A stretch of 64,000 bases of DNA from Copromyces sp. CBS 386.78 (GCA_030685235.1 MU839089.1:248001-312000), one strand, 5' to 3'. Numbered from the stretch's first letter, positions 12,264 to 24,849 are shown. The notes: generated from the letters alone by a model not told the origin. Made by a program: numbers and translations.

Positions 12264-14053
12264 GGCTGCTGGGATTGTAGGGCAGCGAGTCGGGTGGTGT
12301 GTTGGTCAGTTAAGGCCGGAGCTGGGGATTCGATTCGAGAGAAGGATTGGCAATGATCAAGCGGAAGGACACGCGGGTGTGTTGTGTGTAAAGTGGAAAA
12401 AGTTGGGATGGTGGTGACGGTGACGGTGCCTGGGGAAAATGACTGAATGATGCTACGTATAGGTAGATGCCATTGATGGGATAGGCGGCGGGCAGTGCTA
12501 TTGGCCTCCCCCCAGAGAGTGACCATACAGCGTCAGGGATTCACGGTGTACAAGCCTCGATGACCGCCCCATCTGCTTGGACAATCACGCCGCGCCTCGA
12601 GCCAAGAAGTGACATGGGGAGCATTGGGGGGTTCATTGACTCCACTCTTTCGCGCGTCTAAGTCAACCAAATCCACCAGAAGGGAAACATTTGATGGCCT
12701 CTATGCGACTTTCTAGCAATACGCTACACGGGCATTGTTTACTGTGCTGTACACTTTACCGGGCGTTGTGCACACCCTCAGTCCCTGAATGTCACCATGT
12801 GCATTGCATAGGGCTGGTCATTTCAGCAAGTCATCACTCTTTCCCTAATTGTGGGTTCGTTGTGACTCTTCACCATCGTTCTGGGCTGTCAGGCGTGCGC
12901 GTCACTCGTCCCTCGTGAGACTCCCACGTCGGTGAGAAAGGAAGGAGCTGGTACATTATCCTCAGACTGTACTTGGCCGTTGCCCGGGTCACCACCACAC
13001 TTTGAGTGTCTGCCTGGCTCCCGTCCTGATATCGAATTCAGATGGCCCGTGACCCCCTCTTCCGCTTCCCGCTTCTATTTGTGTTTTGGGTGAGCTTACA
13101 AAGTTGACTCTTGCAATTGTGTAGAGTCGCCACTTTGTCTTGATGAAATACGATGGTGAAAGTTAAGATTCGATGATGTAGCGAGTTCGATAGTTTTGGT
13201 CCCGTTTGATACTCCCGTCGGGGATTGTCGTCATTCCCGTGGGTTATATCTCCACCACCATCAGGTGCATCATCGAGAAGGAAGCACGGACATTATACGA
13301 TCCGAGATGTTTTAAAAGTCTTGAGATGGATTTGACATGGCGAGGTTGAAACCATACAAATGTTCGTCAGGTGCGTCTCTCGATATTAATGTTTTCGTGC
13401 CCCAGAAAAAGATGGATGGGAATGTGAGATGAAGATCGGATTTGGAGAAGCTGGGGACAATGTCAAGCTCCCCCTTTGCTTGTCACCGTGCGCTTGACAT
13501 TGTCAAGACGGAACCACCTTTCTCAGGGTTATATATTACACACGGGACTTACTGCAATAACCCTGACCGTCAGCACAGCTTCTGCACGTGACTGGCTGGA
13601 GCACACAGAACAACCCTTCTCAGCACAGGGCAAAAATGGGTTGGCTTGGCATTGAATGCGGGGCATTTTTTTGCTTTGAGAAATTGGCTGTCGTGAGCGA
13701 GCGAGAGGGACAGCGACGGGAGTCGAGGCCCAGGACTGCGCAAAGAAAAAGAAGAGCGGAGCCTGCCACCAAGAAAACTTCCTTTGGGGCCCCTCCCACG
13801 TCTACAGGATATCCATATCGTTTCCGGCCACCCCCCGAAGTGTTCGACCTTAGCACCAGGACATACTATCAGATTGTCCCCGGCCACATTTTCCGGTCGC
13901 CGTGTCCCCGTCTCCGTTCTCGACCTGACTCCGTCCCGCCGTCCGAGTCCCCCCCTCCCTTCCCTACCCAGACAGACCTCTCAGCCTTAAGGTCCAACTG
14001 GGAATAGTTCGATACTCCTCAGTCAACAACCACACACAGACACATCGATCAAC
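12264..14053. other. 1.8-kb divergent promoter region between prd-4 and eIF3m
   Basis: This non-coding region should contain both promoters and leaders. Nearest eIF3m there is a CT-rich stretch (13890-14050). No recognisable gene lies inside; the frames near 13570-14007 are short and overlap each other on both strands. I see no clear named regulatory site that I would defend. Confidence 0.5.
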
Positions 14054-15427
14054 ATGGCTACCCCCCAGTTGATCTTCGTCGACGGCACCTTCGCCGAGTT
14101 GGCGCAGGAGATGGCCGACTTCGTCCAGGTCGGCGAGGAGGTCCAGCCTCTCCTCGAGCAGGACAAGCGCGAGGATGCTCTGGACGCTATCGTCAAGGCC
14201 TCCCACATCCTCAACGGCGCCCCCGAGAAGGACTTCACCCCCGCCTACAACCTCCTCATCCACCTCGTCCTCCAGTCCGAGGAGCCCAAGAAGTACCTGC
14301 CCAGCCTCTGCGGCAACCTTCTCAAGCCCATCACCGGCTCTCCCACCCACGGCTTCACCCTCGCCTCCAATGCGCTCACCACCATGTTCAACCTCCTCGA
14401 CAAGTCCAACCCCCTGCGCTTCAACGTCTTTATGCAGATCGTCCGCTTCATCAGGCAAAACAGCCAGTTCGACCTCCTCAAGCCCAGGTTAAAGAACGTC
14501 GAGGGCTGGCTCAACGAGTGGAAGTCCGACTCGGAGAGCCAGCGCAAGCTCTACGTCGAGGTTTCCGATGCCGCCAACGACGGTGGTGATCAGGAGTGAG
14601 TATAGTCTGCATTGCATCATGCATGCACCTTGAAGGCTTCATGCTAACCCATCTTTGCAAACAGGGAGTCCTACTTCTACCTCCTCAAGGCTCTTGCCAC
14701 CTTCGACCGCGACAACCAGGAAGAAGTCACCTCCGATGAGGCCCAGAAGCTCTCTCTCCGCGCCCTCCGCATGGCCATCTCGTCGCCCAGCCGCTTCGAC
14801 TTCAACGACCTGCGCTCGCTCCCCTCGGTCCATGCCCTGAGCGACTCGCACCCCGTCTACTCGCAGCTCCTCGACATCTTCACCGAGCAGGACCTCGAGG
14901 ACTACAATGACTTCAGGGACGAGCACCAGGGATGGATCGAGAACGAGAAGCTCGACCACGAGAAGCTGCAGCGCAAGATGCGCCTGCTCACCTTTGCGTC
15001 GCTCGCCGCCAGCACCCCGAACCGCGAGATCCCCTACGCCAGCATCGCCAAGGCCCTCCAGATCCCCGTCGAGGACGTCGAGATGTGGACCATTGACGTG
15101 ATCCGCTCCAAGCTGGTCGAGGGCCGCCTGTCACAGAAGCAGAAGGTTTTCCTGGTTCACCGCACCACCTACCGCGTCTTCGGCGAGAAGCAGTGGCGCG
15201 AGCTCGGCACCCGTGTCGACCAGTTCAAGACCGTCGTCGACAGGCTCGTCGGCGTCGTGCGCAAGGCCCAGACCGATGTCGAGGCCCAGCGCGAGCGTGA
15301 GCAGCAGGAGCTCGAGCGCAAGCTGGCCAACGCCGGCCTTGACGAGCCCCAGCAGCGTGGCGGTAACCGGGGAGGACGTACCGGCGGTCCCAGACAGACG
15401 AGGCCCCGTACTGATGATGATGACTGA
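14054..15427 (+). CDS. eif3m: Eukaryotic translation initiation factor 3 subunit M
   Basis: This is a PCI-domain subunit of the eIF3 complex, which acts in the cytosol in 43S pre-initiation complex assembly. There are two exons, 14054-14595 and 14665-15427, joined across a 69-bp intron (GTGAGT donor, GCTAAC branch, ACAG acceptor), giving 434 residues. The join reads DQE-ESYFYLL in frame. The N-terminal half is helical; the PCI/winged-helix region lies around residues 200-370 ([43 protein letters not shown]). The C-terminus is Arg/Gly-rich and ends in four aspartates. Codon use is strongly C-ending, typical of a highly expressed gene. It is convergent with the UMP/CMP kinase gene. Length fits the fungal family. 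Confidence 0.95.
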
Positions 15428-16121
15428 AGGGGGCAACGGGATATCACGCAATAATTGGTTGTTGTTAGTAGCATAGAGTTGGGGGATATCCAAAAAGATG
15501 TCTTTCCCCCGTATTCAGTGCTTTTTCCACTCGGTCTCATCAGTTCAGTTCATTTGAATGGGAAAAGGAATTCTACAAGGGTTGTCTATTAAGGAGTTGT
15601 GAGCCCCAAAAAACGGAACACCATATTCAAGGTAGAGCTGCTCTTTTCGACTACTTTTGGCGGGTTTGCATTTTTGTTGTATCATTCCGAGAGGAATGGG
15701 TTTAGATATCCAGCAATCATCAGGTTTTCTCTCTCGATTGTGATGATGCGCAGCTTTTAAGAAAGGGTATGGACATGGAAGGTTCACCAGACACTCAGGA
15801 TAAGTACAAAGAAAGCGTAATAGCAATGTCCATTATGACCTGAATGACCAGCAGTCAAACAACAACAAGACCTCCTTGTCAAGCTTTTAAGAGTGATTGC
15901 AAACGCAGGCAATATCGATATTTGGAAAAGCATAATAAAATCCATTTCTAACGAAGAACCATCCACCGACCGAACCGTCTCCCGACTCCATCGCTCCCTT
16001 TCTATAGTACTAAAGTGTTATCTTATGGAACGGGCGCATCCTGTCAGAATCCAAGTCAATCAAGACAACCCATATCGTCCATGTCCCTGTCCTTCTCGTC
16101 CTCGGGAACAACAACAATCAC
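15428..16121. other. Convergent 3' intergenic region
   Basis: The 694 bp between the stops of eIF3m and the UMP/CMP kinase hold the two 3' untranslated regions. Nothing else is visible. Confidence 0.6.
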
Positions 16122-16790
16122 CTAAAACTTATCCCCAAAAACCCTCCTAAACTGGCCCCTCGTCGCCTCATAAACCTTCTCCGGCCCCGGCGTCGAATCC
16201 ACCTTGACAACCTTCCCTTGCTTCTCAAAGTAATCCACAACCGGCATGCTCGTCTCCACGAACGTCCTGAACCTCTTCCTGATACTGTCAGCATTATCAT
16301 CCGCGCGTCCGCTCGTCTTCCCCCTCTCCAGCAACCGTCTCTCCATCTCCTCCTCGGGGCAATCATAAAACAGCACCATCTTGGCGGGGCAGACGACCTC
16401 CTCGAACTTCACCGCCTGGTCCATCTTGCGCGGGAAGCCATCAATCAGGAACCGGCCCTTCCTGGTGCGGGCGGCCCTCAAGGTGTCGCGCATGGCGTTC
16501 TCGAGAAGCGCAACGGTCACTTCCATGGGCACGATGGCGCCGTTCTTGATGCAGTCCTGGATGAGCTGGCCGTATTGAGAACCGGGACGGTCTTGTTCGG
16601 CGCGCAGCAAGTCGCCGGCCGAGAGGTGCGTGAAGCCGTAGTCGCGGACTAGGCGGGCGCATTGGGTGCCCTTGCCGGCGCCCGGGCCGCCCAGGACGAA
16701 GATTACTGTTACGTCGGTGGGGGAGAAGGCGGGGGTTGAGGGGGCCTCGACGGCCGCGGCCGAGGAGGTGGATTTGGGGTTGGGGGGCAT
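16122..16790 (-). CDS. UMP/CMP kinase (uridylate kinase, URA6 type)
   Basis: It transfers phosphate from ATP to UMP, CMP and often dCMP/AMP in pyrimidine nucleotide synthesis, in cytosol and nucleus. It is one exon of 222 residues, the normal length. After a ~25-residue Ser/Ala/Pro-rich leader comes the P-loop GGPGAGKGTQ (~35-44), then the NMP-binding SAGDLLRAEQ, the DGFPRKMDQA segment, and the LID region LERGKTSGRADDN (~150-162) with a short lid typical of eukaryotic UMP/CMP kinases. All catalytic arginines of the family appear present (RLV, RFRTF, GR). The minus-strand leader contains no better upstream ATG. The 3' end faces eIF3m. Confidence 0.95.
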   Translation of the reverse strand: MPPNPKSTSSAAAVEAPSTPAFSPTDVTVIFVLGGPGAGKGTQCARLVRDYGFTHLSAGDLLRAEQDRPGSQYGQLIQDCIKNGAIVPMEVTVALLENAMRDTLRAARTRKGRFLIDGFPRKMDQAVKFEEVVCPAKMVLFYDCPEEEMERRLLERGKTSGRADDNADSIRKRFRTFVETSMPVVDYFEKQGKVVKVDSTPGPEKVYEATRGQFRRVFGDKF

Positions 16791-17169
16791 GTCTGATGAT
16801 GTGGGTGGTGGTGGTTAGCTTTTTGTTGGATGTAGGACTGTAAGGGTAGGGGAAGGTTGTAGAAAGGTAGTGGTGAGTTTGTAGGGAGTTGCTGGGTTGA
16901 GCAAGAGATGGATGGTTGCGCCGGACGTCATCTTGTCTGACAGTCCAGTCCAGTCCAGTCGCAAGCAGCAAGCAGCAGCACAGCAGGTACCTTAGGTCGG
17001 TCGAGAAAGGCGCAAGAGCTCCAGGTCAACCTAACTCAAGCTTGCCTTTCCCGCCCTCCTGCCCACCGTGACTGCTCCCATGTCTCTTTCGCGCCCGCAA
17101 CCGGGCAGCCGAGCCAAACTCACCACCGCCTCTTACCCCTTCCCTCCCTTTTTCACCTCTCGCGCTACC
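16791..17169. other. Short intergenic region
   Basis: These 379 bp separate two minus-strand genes. They contain a CCAGT run (about 16942-16960) and AGC-rich repeats (about 16962-16985). Part of the right side may be a 3' exon or untranslated region of the small mitochondrial protein gene. Confidence 0.45.
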
Positions 17170-17484
17170 TTAGAAAGACAACAGAAAAGACTCACCTTTC
17201 CTCCGATCAACCAACAACATGTAACCTCCCGATGCCAACGCAAACACAGCCACAAAAGGCCAGAAAGCAATCTTGTTCGTTTCTCTAGGAGGAGGGGAGC
17301 CGCCAGGGGGCAGACTGCTGTAAGCCCGCTTTCCGCTGTTGCTGTTCCTAGGGAAGCTCCACTGGGTAGTGCGCTTGCCGGTGTTCTGGAGAGTAGATGC
17401 GCAACGACGAGAAGCGGCGGCGCGGATGGTGGTTGTGGAAGAAGAAGCCAGGCGGAGGGCCTGGCGGGGGAGGGAGGATGCCAT
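17170..17484 (-). CDS. Small mitochondrial single-span membrane protein, unknown function
   Basis: The frame encodes 104 residues. The first ~45 are rich in Arg, Ser, Ala and Thr with no acidic residues, a classical mitochondrial targeting sequence (MASSLPRQALRLAS...). After a proline-rich linker (PPGGSPPP) comes one membrane span, roughly FWPFVAVFALASGGYMLLV (75-93), followed by DRRKG. This architecture matches small inner-membrane assembly or respiratory-complex accessory proteins, but I do not recognise the family. The 3' end is uncertain: AAAG-GTGAGT right after the DRRK codons is a perfect splice donor, so the last residues (GESFLLSF) may be intronic and a short further exon may lie downstream (below 17140). 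The ATG has a good context. Confidence 0.65.
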   Translation of the reverse strand: MASSLPRQALRLASSSTTTIRAAASRRCASTLQNTGKRTTQWSFPRNSNSGKRAYSSLPPGGSPPPRETNKIAFWPFVAVFALASGGYMLLVDRRKGESFLLSF

Positions 17485-18984
17485 TGGGTCGGTTTGGTTT
17501 GCACGACAGTACGGATTATGCGTGATGCGGTCGGGTTCTGGGAAAGGGAGCGGATAGGTTGGGAAGCTTGGTTTGGGTGACGAGAAGGGTGGTGGTGGGT
17601 GGCCTGCACGATGACGCCCGTTCGTTAGTCTTAAGTCCTGGGGTTTGGAGAGCTTCCGTCTGGTGTCGTCTCGTCCCCTTTTCCTTTTTTCTTTTTGGAG
17701 AATGGGTGATGACGATCACGCCGGCCGGGAGAGAAAGCGGTCGATAGGGTCGCTCGCGGTGTATAAGTTGCGAAGCTTGCGCTCTTGCAATACAAAGGTT
17801 CATTGGACGTACCTTGACTCGACTTGTTTACTTCAACCTCACTTTGTAATACCTTCTATTTGCTGCGAAAGGAAGAGAAGGGAAAGGAGAGAGACGATAG
17901 AGTCGTGGGCTGATTCAAGAACTACGACGGGATCCGAAACCGCGAATTACATGTGGCATCCCCGAATGGGTCCAATTCCAATTCCAACAAGGAAAGGGTC
18001 CCGCCTGCGCGCCGCGTTGTCCCATAATTGTTAGCGCAGGTCCCGCTGCCAGGAGCGTCATTGCATTGCTGCAGTGAGGTGCTGGGACTCGACGGGACGA
18101 ACTGCCTGGCAGCTGCTGCAATGTGGGTCATCTCGTCTTGTTGCTGGCAGGTGACAGCTGGCGCCCCTGAATGAAGTGGAGCTTGGGATTTCCTATGTCC
18201 CCCTGAACTTTGACTTTGGTGAATATCAAAGCTTATCACGACCGAGGGAACGGGGATGATCGGTTGCTCCCCCTTGTGATTTTGCATGGCTGGGAAAGAT
18301 GTTATAGTGTGACAGTGGCTAGGTTCACCTCGGTGAGTAACATTGCTCATCACAACACCTTTGGAAACTCGGTCAGTGTTCATCAATCTCGGTGATGGCT
18401 TCGCCGAGTGGTTGGGGATGGGGAGGTTGGCGTATTATGATGCCAGTTCGTGAGTACAAGACACGGGGTTACTTTCCTAAGCTCAGCAAAACAAAACACC
18501 AACCACCTCACAATGTCGCCATGTCACAATGTCACAATGTTCAAGAAACAAACTCAGATGTCAGACAAAGATATTCAATTGAATCCACACAGAGAGAATT
18601 CCATTCTCTTGTTGTCTGTCTGTTTGATCTGTTCCATGTCTGATCTGTCTCAGAAAAGGTACCTTGACCTTCTTATCATCCATCCATCACCAGTTCATCT
18701 TTCATCTCTCACGTATCTCGACGAGTTCCCGCTCTTATTATACACTCTCCGCTCAATTTTCATCCTTCTACCCATCCAAGCTTAAGCTCCCATCGCTATC
18801 GCTATTCCAAAAAACAAAGTTGTGATCCCGCCAACGCCTTTGGTATATCCAATTTGAAACAAACAAAGTAAAAAAGTGTAAACAACAAAGGGAAAAGATG
18901 AGTTACAGAAGAGAAAGGGGGTTATTGATATATATACTTTCATCGCTCGCTTATTGACACTGCTTGCCATCACCCGACGACCAT
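17485..18984. other. 1.5-kb intergenic region
   Basis: No supported gene. It should hold the promoter of the small mitochondrial protein gene and the 3' untranslated region of the four-span membrane protein gene. Short inverted and overlapping frames exist on both strands but none has a domain or splice support. Confidence 0.5.
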
Positions 18985-20647
18985 CTAAGCATACCTCTGT
19001 GCCTGGCCGGCATAAGCACCGGGGATAGGCACCGCCTCATACTGCTGCTCGCCAGGTACCACGGGCGCATGCGTGATCTGCACCGTCGGCGGGGGAGGCT
19101 GGGGCAGGTTGAACTGGGGCATGGGATCCACGGGCGAGACGGCGTTGGAAGACGAAGGGGTCATGAACCCGCCCTTGGGAGTGACGGGAGTAGCAGGGTT
19201 AGCCTTTGAGGGAGGAGCCTGCAGCTTGAATCCCGTGTCGACCTTGGGCGAAGAAAAGGAGGACTGCGGGATGATGAGGCGTTGGCCGCCGGGGGTGAAG
19301 GGCTGTTGTTGAGTGACACCGGCACCGTTGCCCTTCTCGACGTCGTCAAAGGATTGGTACTGCGAGGGCGGGAACCGGGGAGACATGGCGTATTGCGAGA
19401 AGGCGGGCGACTTGGGGCCGAAGCCGGGGGTGTTGGGAGCGGACTGCACGCGCAGTTGGGCGAGGTAGAGGTCGGAGCGGGCCTTGTCGCGCATGTTCAT
19501 GGACTTGTGCAGCTTGCGCTTGGACCAGTAACGGTAGAAGACGATGCTGTAGAGGGTGATGCTGATGATCTCGACGATGATTTCGATGATGATGCAGATG
19601 AGAGCCCAGTTCTGAAAGAATTTGTTGTCAGTAAGACATTCCGGGTGTTGCGGTGGTACGAATTGAGGGGGGCAAGTGGAAAGCTTACCTGAAGACGGCA
19701 CACCAGCGCATAATCAACCTTGTCCTTGAAGAGCTCGGCGCGGTGGTTCTCAACGCAAGCCCAACCCCACATGTCTTGGTTCTTGCTGTTGTTCTTGGTG
19801 AATTGAAAGACACCGGCAGCCACCGCCCACATGATCATGCTGAAGATGAACCAGCCCACGGCGAAAAGCGTGTAGTACACGCCAACCTTCTCCGCCCTCT
19901 GATGACCACCACGGCAGTAACCGACAAAGACACCGATGCAGATGAGGAGCGAAACGCAGGAGCAGGCGAGAACGACGTATTGAGGCCAGGGGCTGGTGCC
20001 GTGGGCCCAGGGGGGAAGGCCGTTCATGGCCGGGAGATGTCGGGTAGCGTTGAAGATGGAAAACGAGGAGGAAAGCATGGCGAGGATGATGAGACTGCAG
20101 CTGAAGTTGACACCGCGAAGAGCGAACTTGGCCATGCGTACACGGGTTTTGACTTTCTGTCATGTTGTTAGTTATCATGGCCTGTCATCACTTTAAAAAT
20201 GATGAGACCTACCAAATCCCGAGCTTGCTCCTTCTCCGTCAACTTCTCCCTTTGCTCCAACTGCTCCTCTTCTCTGAACGTTGGGCTGAGAGGATTGGAG
20301 AGACCCCGACCCGGTGTTCCTGGAACCTTCAACGCACTCTTGAGGGGCGACCTTGGTGTCATTGGCATGGCGACTGATTCCCTGTTTCCCCCATTCCCGA
20401 TATAACCAAAGCCAACATCTCCAGGCTGAGCATGAGCAACCTCCGACTTGTCAGAGAAGGGTAGTTGTCGTCCATCGACAGGCGAGTGTACTGAGGTGGC
20501 TTCGGCAAATCGTGGTGTCCTTGGGGGCTTGGCCAGTGATGAAGCTGTTGATGATGAGTCGTTGGAGGAGACTGAGCCGGCCGACATTGTTCGTTGGGGT
20601 GTCAGGTTGAGAGCGGCTGGCCGCTTCTTCTCGTCGTTGAAGGGCAT
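18985..20647 (-). CDS. Four-span integral membrane protein, MARVEL-like topology
   Basis: Three exons (20647-20213, 20156-19689, 19611-18985) give 509 residues. Intron 1 is 56 bp (GTAGGT donor, CTAAC branch); intron 2 is 77 bp (GTAAGC donor, CTGAC branch). The first 145 residues are Ser/Thr/Pro-rich and cytosolic in character, with SP/TP sites. Four hydrophobic spans follow: ~FSCSLIILAMLSSSFSIF, YVVLACSCVSLLICIGVF, YTLFAVGWFIFSMIMWAV and ALICIIIEIIVEIISITLY. The loop between spans 3 and 4 holds one WGWACVENHR segment. The C-terminal ~170 residues are again Pro/Gln/Ser-rich with many SP and TP dipeptides. Long phosphorylatable tails around a four-helix core suggest a plasma-membrane or eisosome-type protein, but this is inference; I assign no function. 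Confidence 0.85.
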
Positions 20648-23600
20648 GTCGACGACGTATGTGTGTATATGATTTTGTTACTGTACTAGGCAAGAGTCGA
20701 AGAAGCCAGTCTTCGATGTCGATATATCAAACTAGCAAAGGGTACACAGCCTTAAACTGTGAGATGATGACGGCACACTTTGCAGGAGTGAAGCAAAAGG
20801 AAATAGAGTAAAATGGAAGGAAGACACAGATATGAGAGAGCCCAGCTACCGAAGTAGAGGAGAAGATGGAAAGCGAGGCGCCGTTGGGATCAAGGTGGTT
20901 TTGAATAGCCGCTGCCACTACCTCCGTACACCTTGATTCGGTATTTTGGTGGTGGATGGGTATGGGTGTGTTGCGCGCTCTGCATGGGACGATCAGCAAC
21001 TGGTTCCTCGGAGGGAAGCAATGGGGAAGCATACTTTGCACAGGGGTGGTGTAGTCGGCCCCGAGACACGAAGCTGATAGGACGATGGGCTAGTGTCGCC
21101 AATAAGGTCGGGCGACTGATGTCGAAAATAGACGCCCAGTGGGAGTCAGGAGTGGACACCAGACTGGCTTCGTGCTGCTGCTGGTTATCTCTAGCTGCTT
21201 TTTCGCTGTGGCCCAAGAGGGAGGCCGCAGATGTACGTCGGCAAGCGAGGAACTATGATCGGACAGTGGCAGGTTGGTCTTTTTGTTCCTGCGTCTCGTA
21301 GATGTTGGAGATGCTGCAGAGTTCTGAGAGAAAAAAACAAGGTGAGGGAAACGGGAGAAGAAGAGAAAAGTCAAATACTAGGAAGGTCTAGATAAGACTC
21401 GAACGCAATAGGGAAAGGTGTAAGACGGAAGAGGGGTTGCAACCTTTCTTCTCGATATAGCAGCGGACCAGGGGAATAACAACAGCCTGTCGACGGCATG
21501 GACGATCCCGCGGCGTCAACACCAACATGTAGATGACCCTGTGCGTGCACACATGGCCAAGAAGACCGAGATGTGCTCAAAAAAACGCAATAGTAACCGA
21601 GTCCTATATGAGTGTGGGTAAGGGACCATCACAGGCACTTGCTCATGATGAGTCCTCTTTCTCTCTCTTCGTCTCTTCTCGCCCCAACGCCAGAGAGTCC
21701 TCGGTCTCTCCCCGACTTCATCCTCTCTCTGTAGGTATTTTGCCTTCCTCATCACAGGATGACAAGCCCCAGAGAGAGTGGGAGAAAACATCGAAATGGC
21801 CCCGGGACTCAATGGGCAAGGTTGGGTAACATCGATCCATTGGCTGGGGGCGGCTGGCGGATGGGAGCACTTTTACCGGACTCGACCAAGAGGCTGGCCA
21901 ACGACATCGTCCAGATGCACCGCCAAGATCAGCAACAGCGTGAAGCTCTAGGAGACGGCGGCCCGTGGTTGGGCGGCAAGCGGTCGTCGTTGTTGCTGAG
22001 CGAAGTCTTGGAGGGCGGAGAACCACCAGAACCCCTGCCGTGCATCTCGGTCCCCTGCCGTCCAACTGCCTACCCTGGAGTGTTCCGGCGATGATGATTG
22101 GCTGTTTGTTTGGGAACTTCACATGTCCAGCCAATCAGATGGCATAACCCCGTGATAGAGCTGCCAGTCATGCATTGGTGGGCGGCAAGCGGTACCACAC
22201 AAACCTCCTCTCTTCACGCCGTTCACACACTCCATTTTGCGCAAGTCTTGGGTCAATCTGAAATATCGGGCGCTGACCCAGAAACGGCAAAATTCAAGAT
22301 TCGAGAGTGTGATGTTTGCTCAATTTAACTCTGACCATGGCCTCGCGGGAACGCGCGGGACTCACGCGCCGGGGACACAGTTAGCTTTTATACTTCCTGG
22401 GGTAAAATCGTCAGTTGAATTATGTTCACAAAATTGTCAAGGCAAATGCTGGTTGGTGAAGGCGGGGCCCTCATCAATTCGGCGGCTTCCTCAGACTTTC
22501 TCAATGTTGCACCATCACACACGTGTGTGGTCCCTGCTCCCGACCTTCCAGATATTGGATCTGTGTTCTTCACCTTTTCTCTGTCCGGGAGCGGGGTCCT
22601 CTGGAACACAGCGACGACGAACAACGACGTCGGTGTTCCGTAGCACGGCGGACAACATGGCATGGTACCAAGACATGTACACCGCTAGGACGGATGCAGT
22701 GTGCTGCTGTGTGTAAGACGAATTCTGCGAGAAGGCTTGATCCCAGGGATGGCGATGCAAGGCTGGTGGTGGTGTTTTGGGTATACCTTATAGAGGTACG
22801 TAGGTTATGGACTCACAAGGATCATCACCGTGAATTATCACGTCGGTAGTCAACCCTCGTCGATTGCCAACTGCAACAATGTCCTTGTTCTGAAATCGCA
22901 TTTGCAAGCGAAACTATTCTCCAACGCGGACAAAGGTGCGCAACTCTGCTGACGAGTTCCCGTGCATAACTTGGCGATTATATGCCGTCCTCGACTCTCA
23001 CGAGAATCTGTCTTGATACCTGGAAGCGAGGTTACCTTGTGCTGCACTTGTCAGCAGATAGATATTGTCCACCCTCCATCGGGTGTCCGTAAGCACAGAG
23101 TACGTATCATGAAAGTGTCAGTATTTAGCCCATCATGTTGTTGGTGTTGCCACCGGTTCAGTATTTTTAGCCCGACGAGCCGGAGGTGGTGGAAAGGCTT
23201 CGGTATCACCATCGTGATATAGCCATCAAAGTCATATTGGGCGGCCATTTCTGCGTCGCATCCCACCCGTCTTTTTGGGCTTTCTCGATGGCTCACTCGA
23301 AGCACGCAGTTCGGCTGCTGCAAGTCATATGCCCATTCCACCATTGATTCGGTGTTCAGACACTGCTTGATGACTTGACAAGATCCAAGCTCAGCAAGAG
23401 CCCCCAACTTGGTGAGCAGCGCCGTAGGAAGCGCTGCCCGCATCATGTCGTGGAACAGTCATTACCAAGCTCACTGCAGAGGACGAAACCTCCGCATTGC
23501 GCCTCTCGACAAGAACAGATAGCGTATTTATAGGAGTAGGCTCGGCCATGCCAGTTGCGAATCCACCTTCCGGCTCTTTTGCAGTCTTGGATAGACACTC

Positions 23601-24677
23601 CCACGCTGTTTCCCACGGCCCCAACCCAGAGATGGTCAAGTTCCAACCGTAGCTGTGGCCGTGACTGACGGCCATTCAGCGGTCAAGCGGAAATGTCTCG
23701 TGTAACCGACTGAGTCTTCTCCCCGCTCCCATGGTAATCACTGGATACCGGCTATGGCTTAAATTCTTGGTGACTGCTTCTCGAAACATCAGGGACGGTC
23801 GTACGCGCTGTTGAACAGGTCTCGCTCCCGGAATCTTCCTGATCCCGATCCAACAAGCATCAAGGCTGAAGGTGAAACAAGGCTTTGGGGGTGCTTGTCG
23901 AACCCATATTATCCGAGTCTCAACCCAGGTTGAATGCTCATGCTCGTCCACGTTGATGAACCCAATCGAAATCCAAGAATGCTATTAGTTGTGAGGTGAC
24001 AGGTTCGACTTGGAGATGGTGGAAAATCAAGCTGAATATGTGAAAGGTACCGAAAAGGGTGAGAAGTAAGAAACGTCTGGACCCGTGAGAAGATACCTTG
24101 TGCCCTAATCAGGTATTGGCAGCAGGTACACGTACACCTTTGATGACACCTCTAACAAAGCTTCATAGAGTTGAAGCTATCACTATCAACAACCATCATA
24201 GGTGCTCCTCTGTGTTGACGTTGACAGGTAGGGTTCGGCGTGATTGAGTGGTTGACTAGAGAACGCAGTAGTGTAACGTATAAACCCGAAAACGTTCGTA
24301 TGTACGTCGGAGAATGTTGGTCTCAATGGGAGAGACTGTTGCAAAATAACGATTGTTCTCGAGCGTTCAAAGAAACCTAATTCAACTGGCCAATCGAGAC
24401 AGCATATCTGTCTTTTTGACGTTCGAACGCTATAGCTTCAAGCAGGTACTTGGGCGTGCAAGCTTCGAGTGGCATGTGTATCGAGACTGGTTAAGGTGGT
24501 TGGATGAAAATGTCGAGTACCGAAACTCGTGATAAGGTGGAAGTTTAAAAGTCAACACGAGAAATGGATGAGTGATGTTGGACCGATGGCCGAGCTCTGG
24601 ACTTCAGCACTGACAGCAGGAACAAGACGGAAATCCTTATCGCACTCTTATCGGACATTGTGGGGCAAATCACGCTA
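20648..24677. other. 4.0-kb stretch without a supported gene
   Basis: No gene can be supported. The left part must contain the promoter of the membrane protein gene. Open frames such as 23051-23446 (minus) and 22237-22716 (plus) are short, overlap on both strands and show no domain. GC content is ordinary up to ~24.6 kb, so this is not RIP-affected like the adjacent transposon. A non-coding transcript or decayed gene is possible. Confidence 0.45.
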
Positions 24678-24682
24678 AACCG

Positions 24683-24837
24683 TGTTGGAGAGGCCCGTGC
24701 ACCTGGCCATGGCACAGACCAGGCAGGGCACAGCCTCCCTTCTTTTAGCCCTCCAGACCTTTCCGCACATTCTTTCCAGACTTAGCAACTCAATACGATA
24801 TATTACTGCTTCTTTCGTTGCCTTTGCTCGTTACATA
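24683..24837 (+). repeat. 5' long terminal repeat of the Copia element
   Basis: It is 155 bp, starts TGTTGG and ends TACATA, where the 3' copy has CACACA. It differs from the 3' LTR at 12 of 155 sites, all C/T or G/A transitions, 11 of them in CpA/TpG context. Confidence 0.92.
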
Positions 24838-24849
24838 GGTTATGAGCCC
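24838..24849 (+). other. Retrotransposon primer-binding site (initiator tRNA-Met half-molecule type)
   Basis: GGTTATGAGCCC lies immediately after the 5' LTR. It is complementary to the anticodon stem-loop of initiator tRNA-Met (anticodon CAU). Copia elements prime from an internal fragment of this tRNA, which is family knowledge; the sequence match is direct. Confidence 0.8.

Noticed and set aside
23051..23446. 131-codon minus-strand frame in the gene-poor gap
   Set aside because: No recognisable domain or splice context, and competing frames of similar length overlap it.
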